Below are positions 26,447-33,279 of a stretch of 64,000 nt of DNA, piece by piece. Numbering within the stretch: position 1 is the stretch's first letter; every line of letters begins with the position of its first letter. The DNA is from JAXMCI01 sp046349435 (GTDB lineage: Bacteria; Pseudomonadota; Alphaproteobacteria; Dongiales; Dongiaceae): the NCBI GenBank assembly GCA_046349435.1, contig JAXMCI010000004.1, positions 124,001 through 188,000 on the forward strand, written 5' to 3'. Made by a program: the position numbers and the translations under genes. The notes under the pieces were generated by a model. That model was given only the letters and a program-made list of their open reading frames with translations. It was not told the DNA's origin and made no database searches.

Positions 26447-27289
26447 TCAGATCCAGTAGACGATGCGCGCGCGCAGCCGCACGAAGGCGAGGTAGGTCAC
26501 CCCCGAGCCGACGATGGTGGTGGCCAGCACCACCAGCCAGCTATGCAGCTCCGGCGCGCTGCCGAGCAGCGGGTCGCGCACCACGCCGACGAAATGGGCG
26601 AGCGGGTTGAGGTCGATCAGCCCGGCATGCTTGCCGAGCGACTGGCGCTTGAACAGGATCGGGGTGACGAAGAACAGCATCTGCATCAGGTTGCCGACGA
26701 TCTGCGGCACGTCGCGGAAGCGCGCCGCCATCATGCCGAGCAGCAGCCCGATCCAGACGCCGTTGACGGCGACGGCGAGCAGCGCCAGCGGCACGGTCAG
26801 CGCCCACCAGCTCGGCTCGACGTCGAAGATCAGCGCCACCGCCACGTAGACGACGGCATTGTGGCCGGTCATCAGCAGGTTGCGCCAGACGGTCCGGTAG
26901 ACGAACACCGACTTCGGCAGGCGGCTGTGCTTGAGGAAGGGGGCGGCGCCGGAGAAGGCGGTGCAGGCGTCGCTCACCAGGTTCGAGAGCAGCCCCCAGA
27001 TGAGATAGCCGAGCGTCAGGAAGGGCAGGTAGTCGGCGATCGGCGTCTGGAACAGCGTGGCGTAGAGGACGCCGAGCGTCAGGATCAGGATCGCCATGCT
27101 GAGGGTCAGCCAGAACGGGCCGATCACCGAGCGGCGATAGCGCTGCCGGATGTCGGCCCAGCCGAGCGAGCACCACAGCCGCCAGCCGGTCAGCCCGTCG
27201 CGCACGTCGCTCCAGGCGAGCTTCCAGCTCGACCGGCTCCACGGGTTGGAGGCATGGCCGTCGAGCACCAGCAGCCGCGAGGTCAGCAC
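26447..27289 (-). CDS. Polysaccharide ABC exporter permease (Wzm/TagG type)
   Basis: This 280-residue ABC-2 family permease has about six membrane helices, with RRSVIGPFWLTLSMAILILT and LFQTPIADYLPFLTLGYLIW typical of O-antigen and teichoic acid exporters. A final MQMLFFVTPILFKRQSLGKH and INPLAHFVG-like stretch (LNPLAHFVGVVRDPLL) completes the family pattern. The start is GTG 27289 because an in-frame stop lies just 6 bases upstream. It is the first gene of a minus-strand operon continuing with the ATPase and rfbCBD. Confidence 0.9.
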   Translation of the reverse strand: MLTSRLLVLDGHASNPWSRSSWKLAWSDVRDGLTGWRLWCSLGWADIRQRYRRSVIGPFWLTLSMAILILTLGVLYATLFQTPIADYLPFLTLGYLIWGLLSNLVSDACTAFSGAAPFLKHSRLPKSVFVYRTVWRNLLMTGHNAVVYVAVALIFDVEPSWWALTVPLALLAVAVNGVWIGLLLGMMAARFRDVPQIVGNLMQMLFFVTPILFKRQSLGKHAGLIDLNPLAHFVGVVRDPLLGSAPELHSWLVVLATTIVGSGVTYLAFVRLRARIVYWI

Positions 27290-27338
27290 CGGGGGTCAAG
27301 GCTCCGCAACTGGAGGCCGCAGCGCCGCGGCCGGCGGC

Positions 27339-27367
27339 AAGCTAGAGGGCGGCCTCCCGGCTGGCAA
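27339..27367 (-). promoter_or_regulatory. Promoter of the exporter-rfbCBD operon
   Basis: On the minus strand TTGCCA (27367-27362), 17 bases, then TAGCTT (27344-27339) gives a transcription start near 27331, about 42 bases before the permease GTG. Spacing is ideal and no other candidate is as good. It lies back to back with the Ku promoter. Confidence 0.55.
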
Positions 27368-27405
27368 GCGGCATCGCCCCGCAAGGCGGCCAGCCGAGCC
27401 CCGCC

Positions 27406-27434
27406 TGGACAGCGCGGCGGCCACCCGGTACGAT
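27406..27434 (+). promoter_or_regulatory. Candidate Ku promoter
   Basis: TGGACA (27406-27411), 17 bases, TACGAT (27429-27434) is a good match to a housekeeping promoter. It points to the Ku gene at 27497 and would start transcription near 27441, right at the edge of a nested inverted repeat. Confidence 0.5.
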
Positions 27435-27442
27435 GCTGCAAA

Positions 27443-27470
27443 GGTACTGGAACTCGTTCCTGGAAGTACC
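27443..27470. promoter_or_regulatory. Nested inverted repeat in the Ku leader
   Basis: GGTACT (27443-27448) pairs with AGTACC (27465-27470), and inside them GGAAC (27449-27453) pairs with GTTCC (27456-27460). The 28-base element begins at about the transcription start of the predicted Ku promoter, where a repressor or an RNA hairpin could act. GGAAC also resembles the -35 half of general-stress (EcfG) promoters, but no matching CGTT -10 was found at the right distance. Confidence 0.45.
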
Positions 27471-27496
27471 TGACAGCATTGGCCCGGAGCCTTGCC

Positions 27497-28396
27497 ATGC
27501 CGCGCTCGTCCTGGAAGGGTTACCTGAAGCTGTCGCTGGTCTCCTGCGCCGTCGCGCTCTACAACGCGACGACCACCAGCGAGCGGGTCTCCTTCAACAC
27601 GCTCAACCGCCGCACCGGCAACCGGCTGAAGCAGCAGCTGATCGACTCCGTCACCGAGGAGCCGGTCGACCCGACCGACCGGGTCAAGGGCTACCAGGTC
27701 AGCAAGGGCCAGTACGTCGTCGTCGAGGACGAGGATCTCGAGGCGCTCAGGCTCGAGAGCACCCGGATGATCGAGATCGAGACCTTCGTGCCGCAGGCCG
27801 AGGTCGACCAGACCTGGCTCGACAGCCCCTACTATCTCGCCCCCGACGACCGCGTCGCCGAGGAGGCCTTCGCGGTGATCCGCGACGCCATGGCGCGGCG
27901 CGGCGTGGTCGGCATCGGCCGGCTGGTGCTGAGCCGGCGCGAGCGCGTGCTGATGCTGCAGCCGCGCGGCAAGGGCATCCTCGCCACCACGCTGCGCTAT
28001 CCCTACGAGGTGCGCGCCGACGCCGACGCCTTCGCCGGCATCCACGACGTGGAGCTGCCGGACGAGATGCTGGCCATCGCCGAGATGATCATCGAGCGCA
28101 AGTCCGGCCACTTCCAGCCGGAGCAGTTCAACGACCGCTACGAGGAGGCGGTGGTCAGCCTGCTCAAGGCCAAGCAGCAGGGCGAGAGCTTCGTCGTGCC
28201 GGAGGCGCCGGCTCCGGCCAAGGTGGTCAACATCATGGACGCGCTGAAGCGCAGCCTCGAGGCGGAGGGCGTCGGCGCCGCCGAGGTCCGCCGGCCGCGC
28301 GCCGCCAGCAAGAAGCCGGCCGCCGCCGAGGCGCCGGCCGCCGCTGCTGCGGCACCCAAGCCGCGCGCCCGGGCGGCGGGCCGCAAGGCACGCTGA
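27497..28396 (+). CDS. ku: Non-homologous end joining protein Ku
   Basis: This 299-residue bacterial Ku homodimer binds DNA double-strand ends and recruits LigD. It begins RSSWKGYLKLSLVSCAVALY, followed by VKGYQVSKGQYVVVEDEDLE and the beta-barrel sequence RVLMLQPRGKGILATTLRYP. The C-terminal tail from about residue 255 is Lys/Ala/Arg-rich (ASKKPAAAEAPAAA), the usual basic DNA-binding extension. ATG 27497 was chosen by homology; the frame is open far upstream only as a shadow of the opposite strand. LigD lies 22 kb away at 50.4 kb, so the two are unlinked within the window, and a BRCT-like/TPR protein follows instead. Confidence 0.95.
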   Translation: MPRSSWKGYLKLSLVSCAVALYNATTTSERVSFNTLNRRTGNRLKQQLIDSVTEEPVDPTDRVKGYQVSKGQYVVVEDEDLEALRLESTRMIEIETFVPQAEVDQTWLDSPYYLAPDDRVAEEAFAVIRDAMARRGVVGIGRLVLSRRERVLMLQPRGKGILATTLRYPYEVRADADAFAGIHDVELPDEMLAIAEMIIERKSGHFQPEQFNDRYEEAVVSLLKAKQQGESFVVPEAPAPAKVVNIMDALKRSLEAEGVGAAEVRRPRAASKKPAAAEAPAAAAAAPKPRARAAGRKAR

Positions 28397-28435
28397 CCGC
28401 GCGCTCGCGCAGGGTCGCCGAGGGGCGATGCAGCC

Positions 28436-29569
28436 ATGGCAGCACGGGCCGACAGCGGCGGGGCGGACGGGCCCTTCGCCGGCCGGACGCTGTTCCTGGT
28501 CGGCCGCATCCCCGGCATCACGCGCCGCCGGCTGGAGCAGCTGCTGCGGGCCCGCGGCGGCCGCCTCGCGCCGCGCCCCGGGCGCCGCGTCGACCTGATC
28601 GCCGTCGCCTCCTCGGCCGTCGGCCGGGTGCTGCCGGACGGCAGCCTGCGGCTGCCCGCCGGCCTGCCGGGCGACGCGCCGCTGCTCGGCGAGCAGGATC
28701 TGCGCCGCGGCCTCGGCCTGGCGCCGCCGCCGGCCGCCGTGGCGCGCGGCACCACGCCCGAGGATCTCGCCCGCCTCTCCGGCCTCGGCCCGCGGCTGGT
28801 CGCCAGCCTGGCGCTGTTCGACGTGCTCGAGCCGGTCGACGGCCGCTACGGCTATCGCGACCTGGTGGCGGCGCGCGAGGCCGGCCGCCTGCTCGCCCAG
28901 GGCGTGGCGCTCGGCGCCGTGCTCGCCGCCGCCGTCGCGCTGCGCCGGCGCGGCCTGCGCCTGGGCGAGGCGCGGCTGGCCGAAGGGCCGCAGGGCGAGC
29001 TGCTGCGCGACCTCGCCGGCCAGCTCGCCGAGCTCAGCGGCCAGCTCACCATGGCGCCGGCGCTGGAATCGCCCGGTCTCGACGAGCTGGTCGCCGCCGC
29101 CGAGGCGGCCGAGGAGGGCGGCGATCTCGGCCGCGCCGAGAACCTCTACAGCACGGCGCTGCGGGCCGAGCGCGAGGATCCCGTGCTGCCCTTCAACCTC
29201 GGCAACGTGCTCGACGCGCAGGGGCGTCCGGCCGAGGCCAAGGCCGCCTGGCAGATCGCCATCGCCCGCGATCCGGCGTTCGCCGAGGCGTGGTACAATC
29301 TGGCGCTCGCCGCCGAGGACGAGGCCAACTGGGAGCTCGCCGCCGCACAGTACCGCCGCGCCGCCCAGGCCCGGCCGGACTATGCCGACGCCCACTTCAA
29401 CCTCGGCCTGCTGCTGACCAAGCTGGAGCGCTGCGAGGAAGCGCTGGCCTGCTGGGACCGCTTCCTGGCGCTCGAGCCCGGCTCGCGCCAGGCCGCCATC
29501 GCCCGCCGCGCCGCCGCCCTCTGCCGCATGCGCCTGCAGGAGCAGCGGCGCGCCGGGGGAGATCGCTGA
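28436..29569 (+). CDS. BRCT-like / MerR-like / TPR repeat protein
   Basis: This 377-residue multidomain protein follows Ku by 39 bases. Residues 13-95 resemble a BRCT domain (FAGRTLFLVGRIPGITRRRL, then GGRLAPRPGRRVDLIAV). Residues 108-175 look like a MerR-type winged helix (TPEDLARLSGLGPRLVASLA, then GYRDLVAAREAGRLL). Residues 215-355 carry at least three tetratricopeptide repeats (AENLYSTALRAEREDPVLPF, AEAWYNLALAAEDEANWELA, ADAHFNLGLLLTKLERCEEA). No signal peptide or membrane segment is seen. The BRCT-like domain and the position after Ku hint at a DNA-repair scaffold, but that is inference; similar proteins are annotated only as TPR proteins. Confidence 0.75.
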   Translation: MAARADSGGADGPFAGRTLFLVGRIPGITRRRLEQLLRARGGRLAPRPGRRVDLIAVASSAVGRVLPDGSLRLPAGLPGDAPLLGEQDLRRGLGLAPPPAAVARGTTPEDLARLSGLGPRLVASLALFDVLEPVDGRYGYRDLVAAREAGRLLAQGVALGAVLAAAVALRRRGLRLGEARLAEGPQGELLRDLAGQLAELSGQLTMAPALESPGLDELVAAAEAAEEGGDLGRAENLYSTALRAEREDPVLPFNLGNVLDAQGRPAEAKAAWQIAIARDPAFAEAWYNLALAAEDEANWELAAAQYRRAAQARPDYADAHFNLGLLLTKLERCEEALACWDRFLALEPGSRQAAIARRAAALCRMRLQEQRRAGGDR

Positions 29570-29582
29570 GAGGAGACGTACG

Positions 29583-30017
29583 ATGCAACCGCAGGAGCAA
29601 CCGCCGATCCGGATCGGCCAGCTGGAGATCCGCTACCTCGTCGACGGCACGGTGAGCGGCTCCGCCACCGGCCTCTTCGAGCTCACGGTCGGGCCGGGCG
29701 CCCGGGTGCCGCCGGCCCACAGCCACACCGACAACGAGGAGATCGTCTACGTGCTGGAGGGCCGCCTCGACTACCGGGTCGGGCAGGACAAGCGCGTCCT
29801 CGGCCCGGGCGAGCGCATGCTGACGCCGCGTGGCGAGGTGCACGCCTTCAGCAACCCGCACGACGCGCCGGCCCGCGCCCTCATCATGCTGACCCCCGAC
29901 ATCGGCGCCCAGTACTTCCGCGACATCGCCGCCGCCGTCGCCGACGGCCCGAACCCCGCCGCCATGAAGGCGGTGATGGACCGCTACGGCCTGGTGCTGG
30001 AGAAGGCCCCAGGCTGA
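29583..30017 (+). CDS. Cupin domain protein
   Basis: This 144-residue single-domain cupin contains PPAHSHTDNEEIVYVLEGRL, with the metal ligands His-x-His and Glu of motif 1, and LTPRGEVHAFSNPHDAPARA with the motif 2 His. ATG 29583 is preceded by GAGAGGAGACGTACG with a good GGAG. It follows the TPR gene by 13 bases and may share its transcript. The function is not predictable; small cupins act as dioxygenases, isomerases or sensors. Confidence 0.8.
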   Translation: MQPQEQPPIRIGQLEIRYLVDGTVSGSATGLFELTVGPGARVPPAHSHTDNEEIVYVLEGRLDYRVGQDKRVLGPGERMLTPRGEVHAFSNPHDAPARALIMLTPDIGAQYFRDIAAAVADGPNPAAMKAVMDRYGLVLEKAPG

Positions 30018-30025
30018 ATTGGCTT

Positions 30026-30132
30026 GTGTCATCGCCGAGCTTGACCCGGCGATCCATGCTGCCCCCTGGGATCGGGCCAATGCGGGTTCCCTCGATCGCC
30101 CGGTCGAGCCCCGGGTCGAGCCCGGCGATGAC
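30026..30132. repeat. Palindromic intergenic repeat (REP-like)
   Basis: TGTCATCGCCGAGCTTGACC (from 30027) and the inverse arm CGGGTCGAGCCCGGCGATGACA (ending 30132) match at about 20 of 22 positions and enclose roughly 60 bases. The arm sequence is the familiar alphaproteobacterial intergenic palindrome that reads CATCGCCGGGCTTGACCCGG. It lies between the cupin and glutathione transferase genes and can fold into a long hairpin, so it may end or stabilise the upstream transcript. Confidence 0.65.
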
Positions 30133-30181
30133 AGGATGGGTCCTGCATGCCATCCTCGCGCAGCCGCGACGGGAGAGCGCC

Positions 30182-30874
30182 ATGACGAAGTACGAGCTGG
30201 TCAGCTTCAAGGGCTGCCCCTGGGTGCAGCGCGTCGCCATCGTGCTGCGCGAGAAGGCCATCCCGTTCACCTTCCGCCACATCGAGGCGGACAGCCGGCC
30301 CGGCTGGTTCGCCGCGCTGTCGCCGCACAACAAGGTGCCGGTGCTGCGCATCGACGAGCGGGTCGCGCTGTTCGAGTCGGGCGCCATCGCCGAGTATCTC
30401 GACGAGACCGCGGCGCCGCGGCTGCATCCCGAGGATCCCGTCGCGCGCGCCGTCAATCGCGCCTGGATCGAGTACCTGCCGACCTTCGTCGACCTCGCCT
30501 CCGGCCATGCCTACGCGAAGACCGAGGCCGAGTACGAGGCCGCGGCGGCCCGCGTCCCGCTGCCGCTGCAGCGGCTCGAGCAGGCGATCGAGCGCCAGGG
30601 CGGCGGCCCCTTCTTCAACGGCCCCGGCTATTCGCTGGTCGATGCCGCCTACGCGCCCTTCCTGCAGCGCCATCTCTTCCTCGAGCGGATCCGCCCGCTC
30701 GGCCACATCGATCGCTTCCCGCGGGTGCGGGCCTGGGCCGCGGCGATCGCCGCGCGGCCCTCGACGCACAGCTTCCCGCCGGCCGAGTACGAGGCGATGT
30801 ACCGCGCCATGGTGAAGGGCCGCGGCTGCTGGATGTCGCAGTTCGTCGACGACGGCCGGGCCGCCGCGCAATGA
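30182..30874 (+). CDS. Glutathione S-transferase family protein (omega-like, Cys type)
   Basis: This 230-residue protein has an N-terminal thioredoxin-like domain, YELVSFKGCPWVQRVAIVLR, with a catalytic Cys at residue 12 as in omega and lambda classes. NKVPVLRIDERVALFESGAI holds the cis-Pro and the glutathione gamma-glutamyl site (ES). A helical C-terminal domain follows, with SLVDAAYAPFLQRH. Cys-type transferases usually catalyse deglutathionylation or reductive thiol transfer. ATG 30182 is the homology-based start. Its stop overlaps the MBL-fold gene (ATGA). Confidence 0.88.
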   Translation: MTKYELVSFKGCPWVQRVAIVLREKAIPFTFRHIEADSRPGWFAALSPHNKVPVLRIDERVALFESGAIAEYLDETAAPRLHPEDPVARAVNRAWIEYLPTFVDLASGHAYAKTEAEYEAAAARVPLPLQRLEQAIERQGGGPFFNGPGYSLVDAAYAPFLQRHLFLERIRPLGHIDRFPRVRAWAAAIAARPSTHSFPPAEYEAMYRAMVKGRGCWMSQFVDDGRAAAQ

Positions 30875-31935
30875 CCGCGCCGGCGCTCCCCGACGGCGTG
30901 CTGCCGCTCGACTCCCTCGAGCTCCTCGTCGTCGTCGACAACGAGACCGATACCCTCTCCAGCGTCGATGCCGGCGTGCCGCAGATCCCGGAGGCCGCCG
31001 GCCATGCCGCGCGGACGCCGCCGGCCGGCCACCATGACGGGCACGAATGCAAGGTCGTCTTCGACCAGCTCTGCTGCGCCTGCCACGGCTTCTCGGTGCT
31101 CCTCACCGGCCGCCGCGGCACGCAGCGGCGCAGCATGCTGTTCGACGTCGGCCCCTATCCCGGCCTCTGGCTCGACAATGCCCGGCGGCTCGGCGTCGAC
31201 CTCGCCGCGATCGAGCACGTCTTCCTGTCGCACTGGCACTTCGACCACAGCGGCGGCTTGCCCGGCGTCATATCCGCCATCGCCCGGGCGCGGACCGCGG
31301 CCGGCCGGCCGCGCCCGGTCGTCGACCTCCATCCCGACCGGCCCGACCAGCGCGGCGTGCTTACGCCGTCGGGCGCCATCTTCCTGCTGCCGCAGGTGCC
31401 CGACCTCGCGGCGATGGCGCAGGCCGGCGGCGACGTCGCGACCTCGGGCGAGCCGCACCCGATCTGCGGCGGCTTCTTCTTCGGCAGCGGCGCGATCCCG
31501 CGCGTCACCGCCTACGAGACCGGGCTCGCCGGCCATCACAGCTTCCGCGGCGGCGAGGGTCGGGCCGACCCGCTGATCATGGACGAGCGCTTCGTCGCCG
31601 CCTGCGTCGCCGGGCGCGGCGTCACCGTGCTCTCCGCCTGCTCGCATGCCGGCATCGTCAATGCCTGCCTCGGCGCCCGGGCGGCCTTCGCCGGCGCGCC
31701 GATCGACCTCGTGCTCGGCGGCTATCACCTCGCCGGCAAGGTGATGGAAGAGCGCATCCCGCAGACCATCGACGACCTCGATGCCCGCATCGCCCCCCGG
31801 CTGGTGGCGCCCGGCCACTGCACGGGCTGGCGCGCCAAGGCGAAGCTGGCCGAGCGCTTCGCGCCCGGCCGCTACGCCCCCTCCGTCGTCGGCTCGCTCT
31901 ATCGCCTGGAATCGCCGCCTCCGAGCCAGGAATAG
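30871..31935 (+). CDS. MBL-fold metallohydrolase
   Basis: This 354-residue metallo-beta-lactamase-fold protein has HVFLSHWHFDHSGGLPGVIS with the metal-binding HxHxDH at residues 121-126, and later LSACSHAGIVNAC, LVLGGYHLAG and LVAPGHCTGWRAKA. The sequence ACHGFSVLLTG and DVGPYPGLWLDNARRLGVDL resembles the branch of dihydropterin-related phosphate synthases and pyrroloquinoline-type hydrolases. It contains an N-terminal stretch with DNETDTL, also typical of that branch. It is coupled to the glutathione transferase by ATGA. The substrate is unknown. Confidence 0.86.
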   Translation: MTAPALPDGVLPLDSLELLVVVDNETDTLSSVDAGVPQIPEAAGHAARTPPAGHHDGHECKVVFDQLCCACHGFSVLLTGRRGTQRRSMLFDVGPYPGLWLDNARRLGVDLAAIEHVFLSHWHFDHSGGLPGVISAIARARTAAGRPRPVVDLHPDRPDQRGVLTPSGAIFLLPQVPDLAAMAQAGGDVATSGEPHPICGGFFFGSGAIPRVTAYETGLAGHHSFRGGEGRADPLIMDERFVAACVAGRGVTVLSACSHAGIVNACLGARAAFAGAPIDLVLGGYHLAGKVMEERIPQTIDDLDARIAPRLVAPGHCTGWRAKAKLAERFAPGRYAPSVVGSLYRLESPPPSQE

Positions 31936-31946
31936 CCCCGGCCAAA

Positions 31947-31975
31947 TTGACTTTGCCGGATCGCGAAACTACGGT
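31947..31975 (+). promoter_or_regulatory. Promoter of the desaturase gene
   Basis: TTGACT (31947-31952), 17 bases, TACGGT (31970-31975) is a near-consensus promoter starting 12 bases after the MBL gene stop. Transcription would begin near 31982 and the desaturase ATG lies at 32029. It shares the TAnnGT -10 with other promoters in the window. Confidence 0.6.
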
Positions 31976-32028
31976 CCCTTCAGACAGGAAGGCGGCGTCC
32001 GGTCCTGACCGCGCCGAGGGTTGGCTGC

Positions 32029-33093
32029 ATGAGCGGGACGCTCCGGCAACGGGACCAACATGAGCGTTACCGGCTGGCCGGTGGCATCAGCCGGGCGGAG
32101 CCGCTGGACGGCGAGCGCAGCGGCGGGCCGGCCGGCGACGGCTGGTATCGCTGCCGCATCCCGCGCGCGGCGCTGAAGCAGCTGATGCGGCGCAGCGACG
32201 CGGCCGGCCTCGCCAATTTCGGGCCCTGGATCGTGCTGCTGGCCGGGAGCGGCTGGCTCGCCTGGCTGTCCTGGGGCAGCTGGTGGGCGGTGCCGGCCTT
32301 CCTGCTCTACGGCACCCTCTACACCTCGAGCGACGCGCACTGGCACGAATGCGCGCACGGCACCGCCTTCCGCAGCCGCTGGCTGAACGAGGCCTTCTAC
32401 CAGCTGACCTCCTTCATGTGCCTGCGCGAGGCCCATCTCTGGCGCTGGAGCCACGCCCGCCACCACACCGAGACGATGATCGCCGGCCGCGACCCGGAGA
32501 TCACCGTGCCGCGGCCGGCCAACCTGCCCGGCATCCTCGCCGACTTCCTCTACCTCAACAGCGGCTTCATCGAGCTGCGCAAGATCGTCGGCCACGCCTT
32601 CGGCCGGGTCTCGCCGGCGGTGCGCGAGTTCGTGCCCGAGGCGGAACGGCCGAAGATGATCCGCGTCAGCCGCATCTACGTCGCGGTGGTGGCGGTCACG
32701 ACGGCCGGCTCGGCGGCGCTGGGCAGCCCGCTGCCGCTGCTCTTCGTCTTCCTGCCGCGCTTCTACGGCGCCTGGTTCCACCAGCTCTGCGTGCTGACCC
32801 AGCATGCCGGGCTGGCCGAGGACCAGCGCGACCACCGCCTCAGCACGCGCACGGTCGCGATGAACCCGGTGGCCCGCTTCCTCTACGTCAACATGAACTA
32901 TCACCTCGAGCACCACATGTTTCCGACCGTGCCCTTCCATGCGCTGCCGCGCCTGCACGAGGCGGTGAAGGACCAGATGCCGCCGCCCTATGACGGCTTC
33001 CTCGGCGCCTATCGCGAGATCCTGCCGACGCTGATCCGGCAGGCCCGCGATCCCGGCTACTTCGTCCGCCGGCCGCTGCCGGCGGCGGCTTGA
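32029..33093 (+). CDS. Fatty acid desaturase
   Basis: This 354-residue membrane di-iron enzyme introduces a double bond into fatty acyl chains of lipids. The three His boxes are HECAH at 106-110, HARHH at 142-146 and HLEHH at 292-296, all intact. Hydrophobic segments FGPWIVLLAGSGWLAWLSW, WWAVPAFLLYGTLY and YVAVVAVTTAGSAALGSPL lie between them. The last 20 residues, LIRQARDPGYFVRRPLPAAA, are found again almost unchanged as a 24-codon fragment at 37087-37161, on the far side of the sulfatase and AraC genes. ATG 32029 is the start by homology and promoter distance. Confidence 0.88.
   Translation: MSGTLRQRDQHERYRLAGGISRAEPLDGERSGGPAGDGWYRCRIPRAALKQLMRRSDAAGLANFGPWIVLLAGSGWLAWLSWGSWWAVPAFLLYGTLYTSSDAHWHECAHGTAFRSRWLNEAFYQLTSFMCLREAHLWRWSHARHHTETMIAGRDPEITVPRPANLPGILADFLYLNSGFIELRKIVGHAFGRVSPAVREFVPEAERPKMIRVSRIYVAVVAVTTAGSAALGSPLPLLFVFLPRFYGAWFHQLCVLTQHAGLAEDQRDHRLSTRTVAMNPVARFLYVNMNYHLEHHMFPTVPFHALPRLHEAVKDQMPPPYDGFLGAYREILPTLIRQARDPGYFVRRPLPAAA
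33031..33093 (+). repeat. 63-bp direct repeat, copy 1 (desaturase 3' end)
   Basis: This is the 3' end of the desaturase gene, including its stop. It matches 37099-37161 at 59 of 63 positions (differences at Gly-to-Asp and two silent third bases). The pair bounds the sulfatase and AraC genes. Confidence 0.85.
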
Positions 33094-33279
33094 GAAGACG
33101 GCACGCCGGCTGATTGTCGAGGCAGGGCGTAGCACATCCCGGCGCGCATTGCGCCGCTGCCCGCATGGCGCGAATCGTCAAGACCCGTGGGCGCGCCCGG
33201 GCGTATCCCGACCCTTGCTCGCCGCCGCTCCGGACTGCGGCTGCCGCGGTTGCGGCAAGGCAAGGGAGGAGGGTACGCC

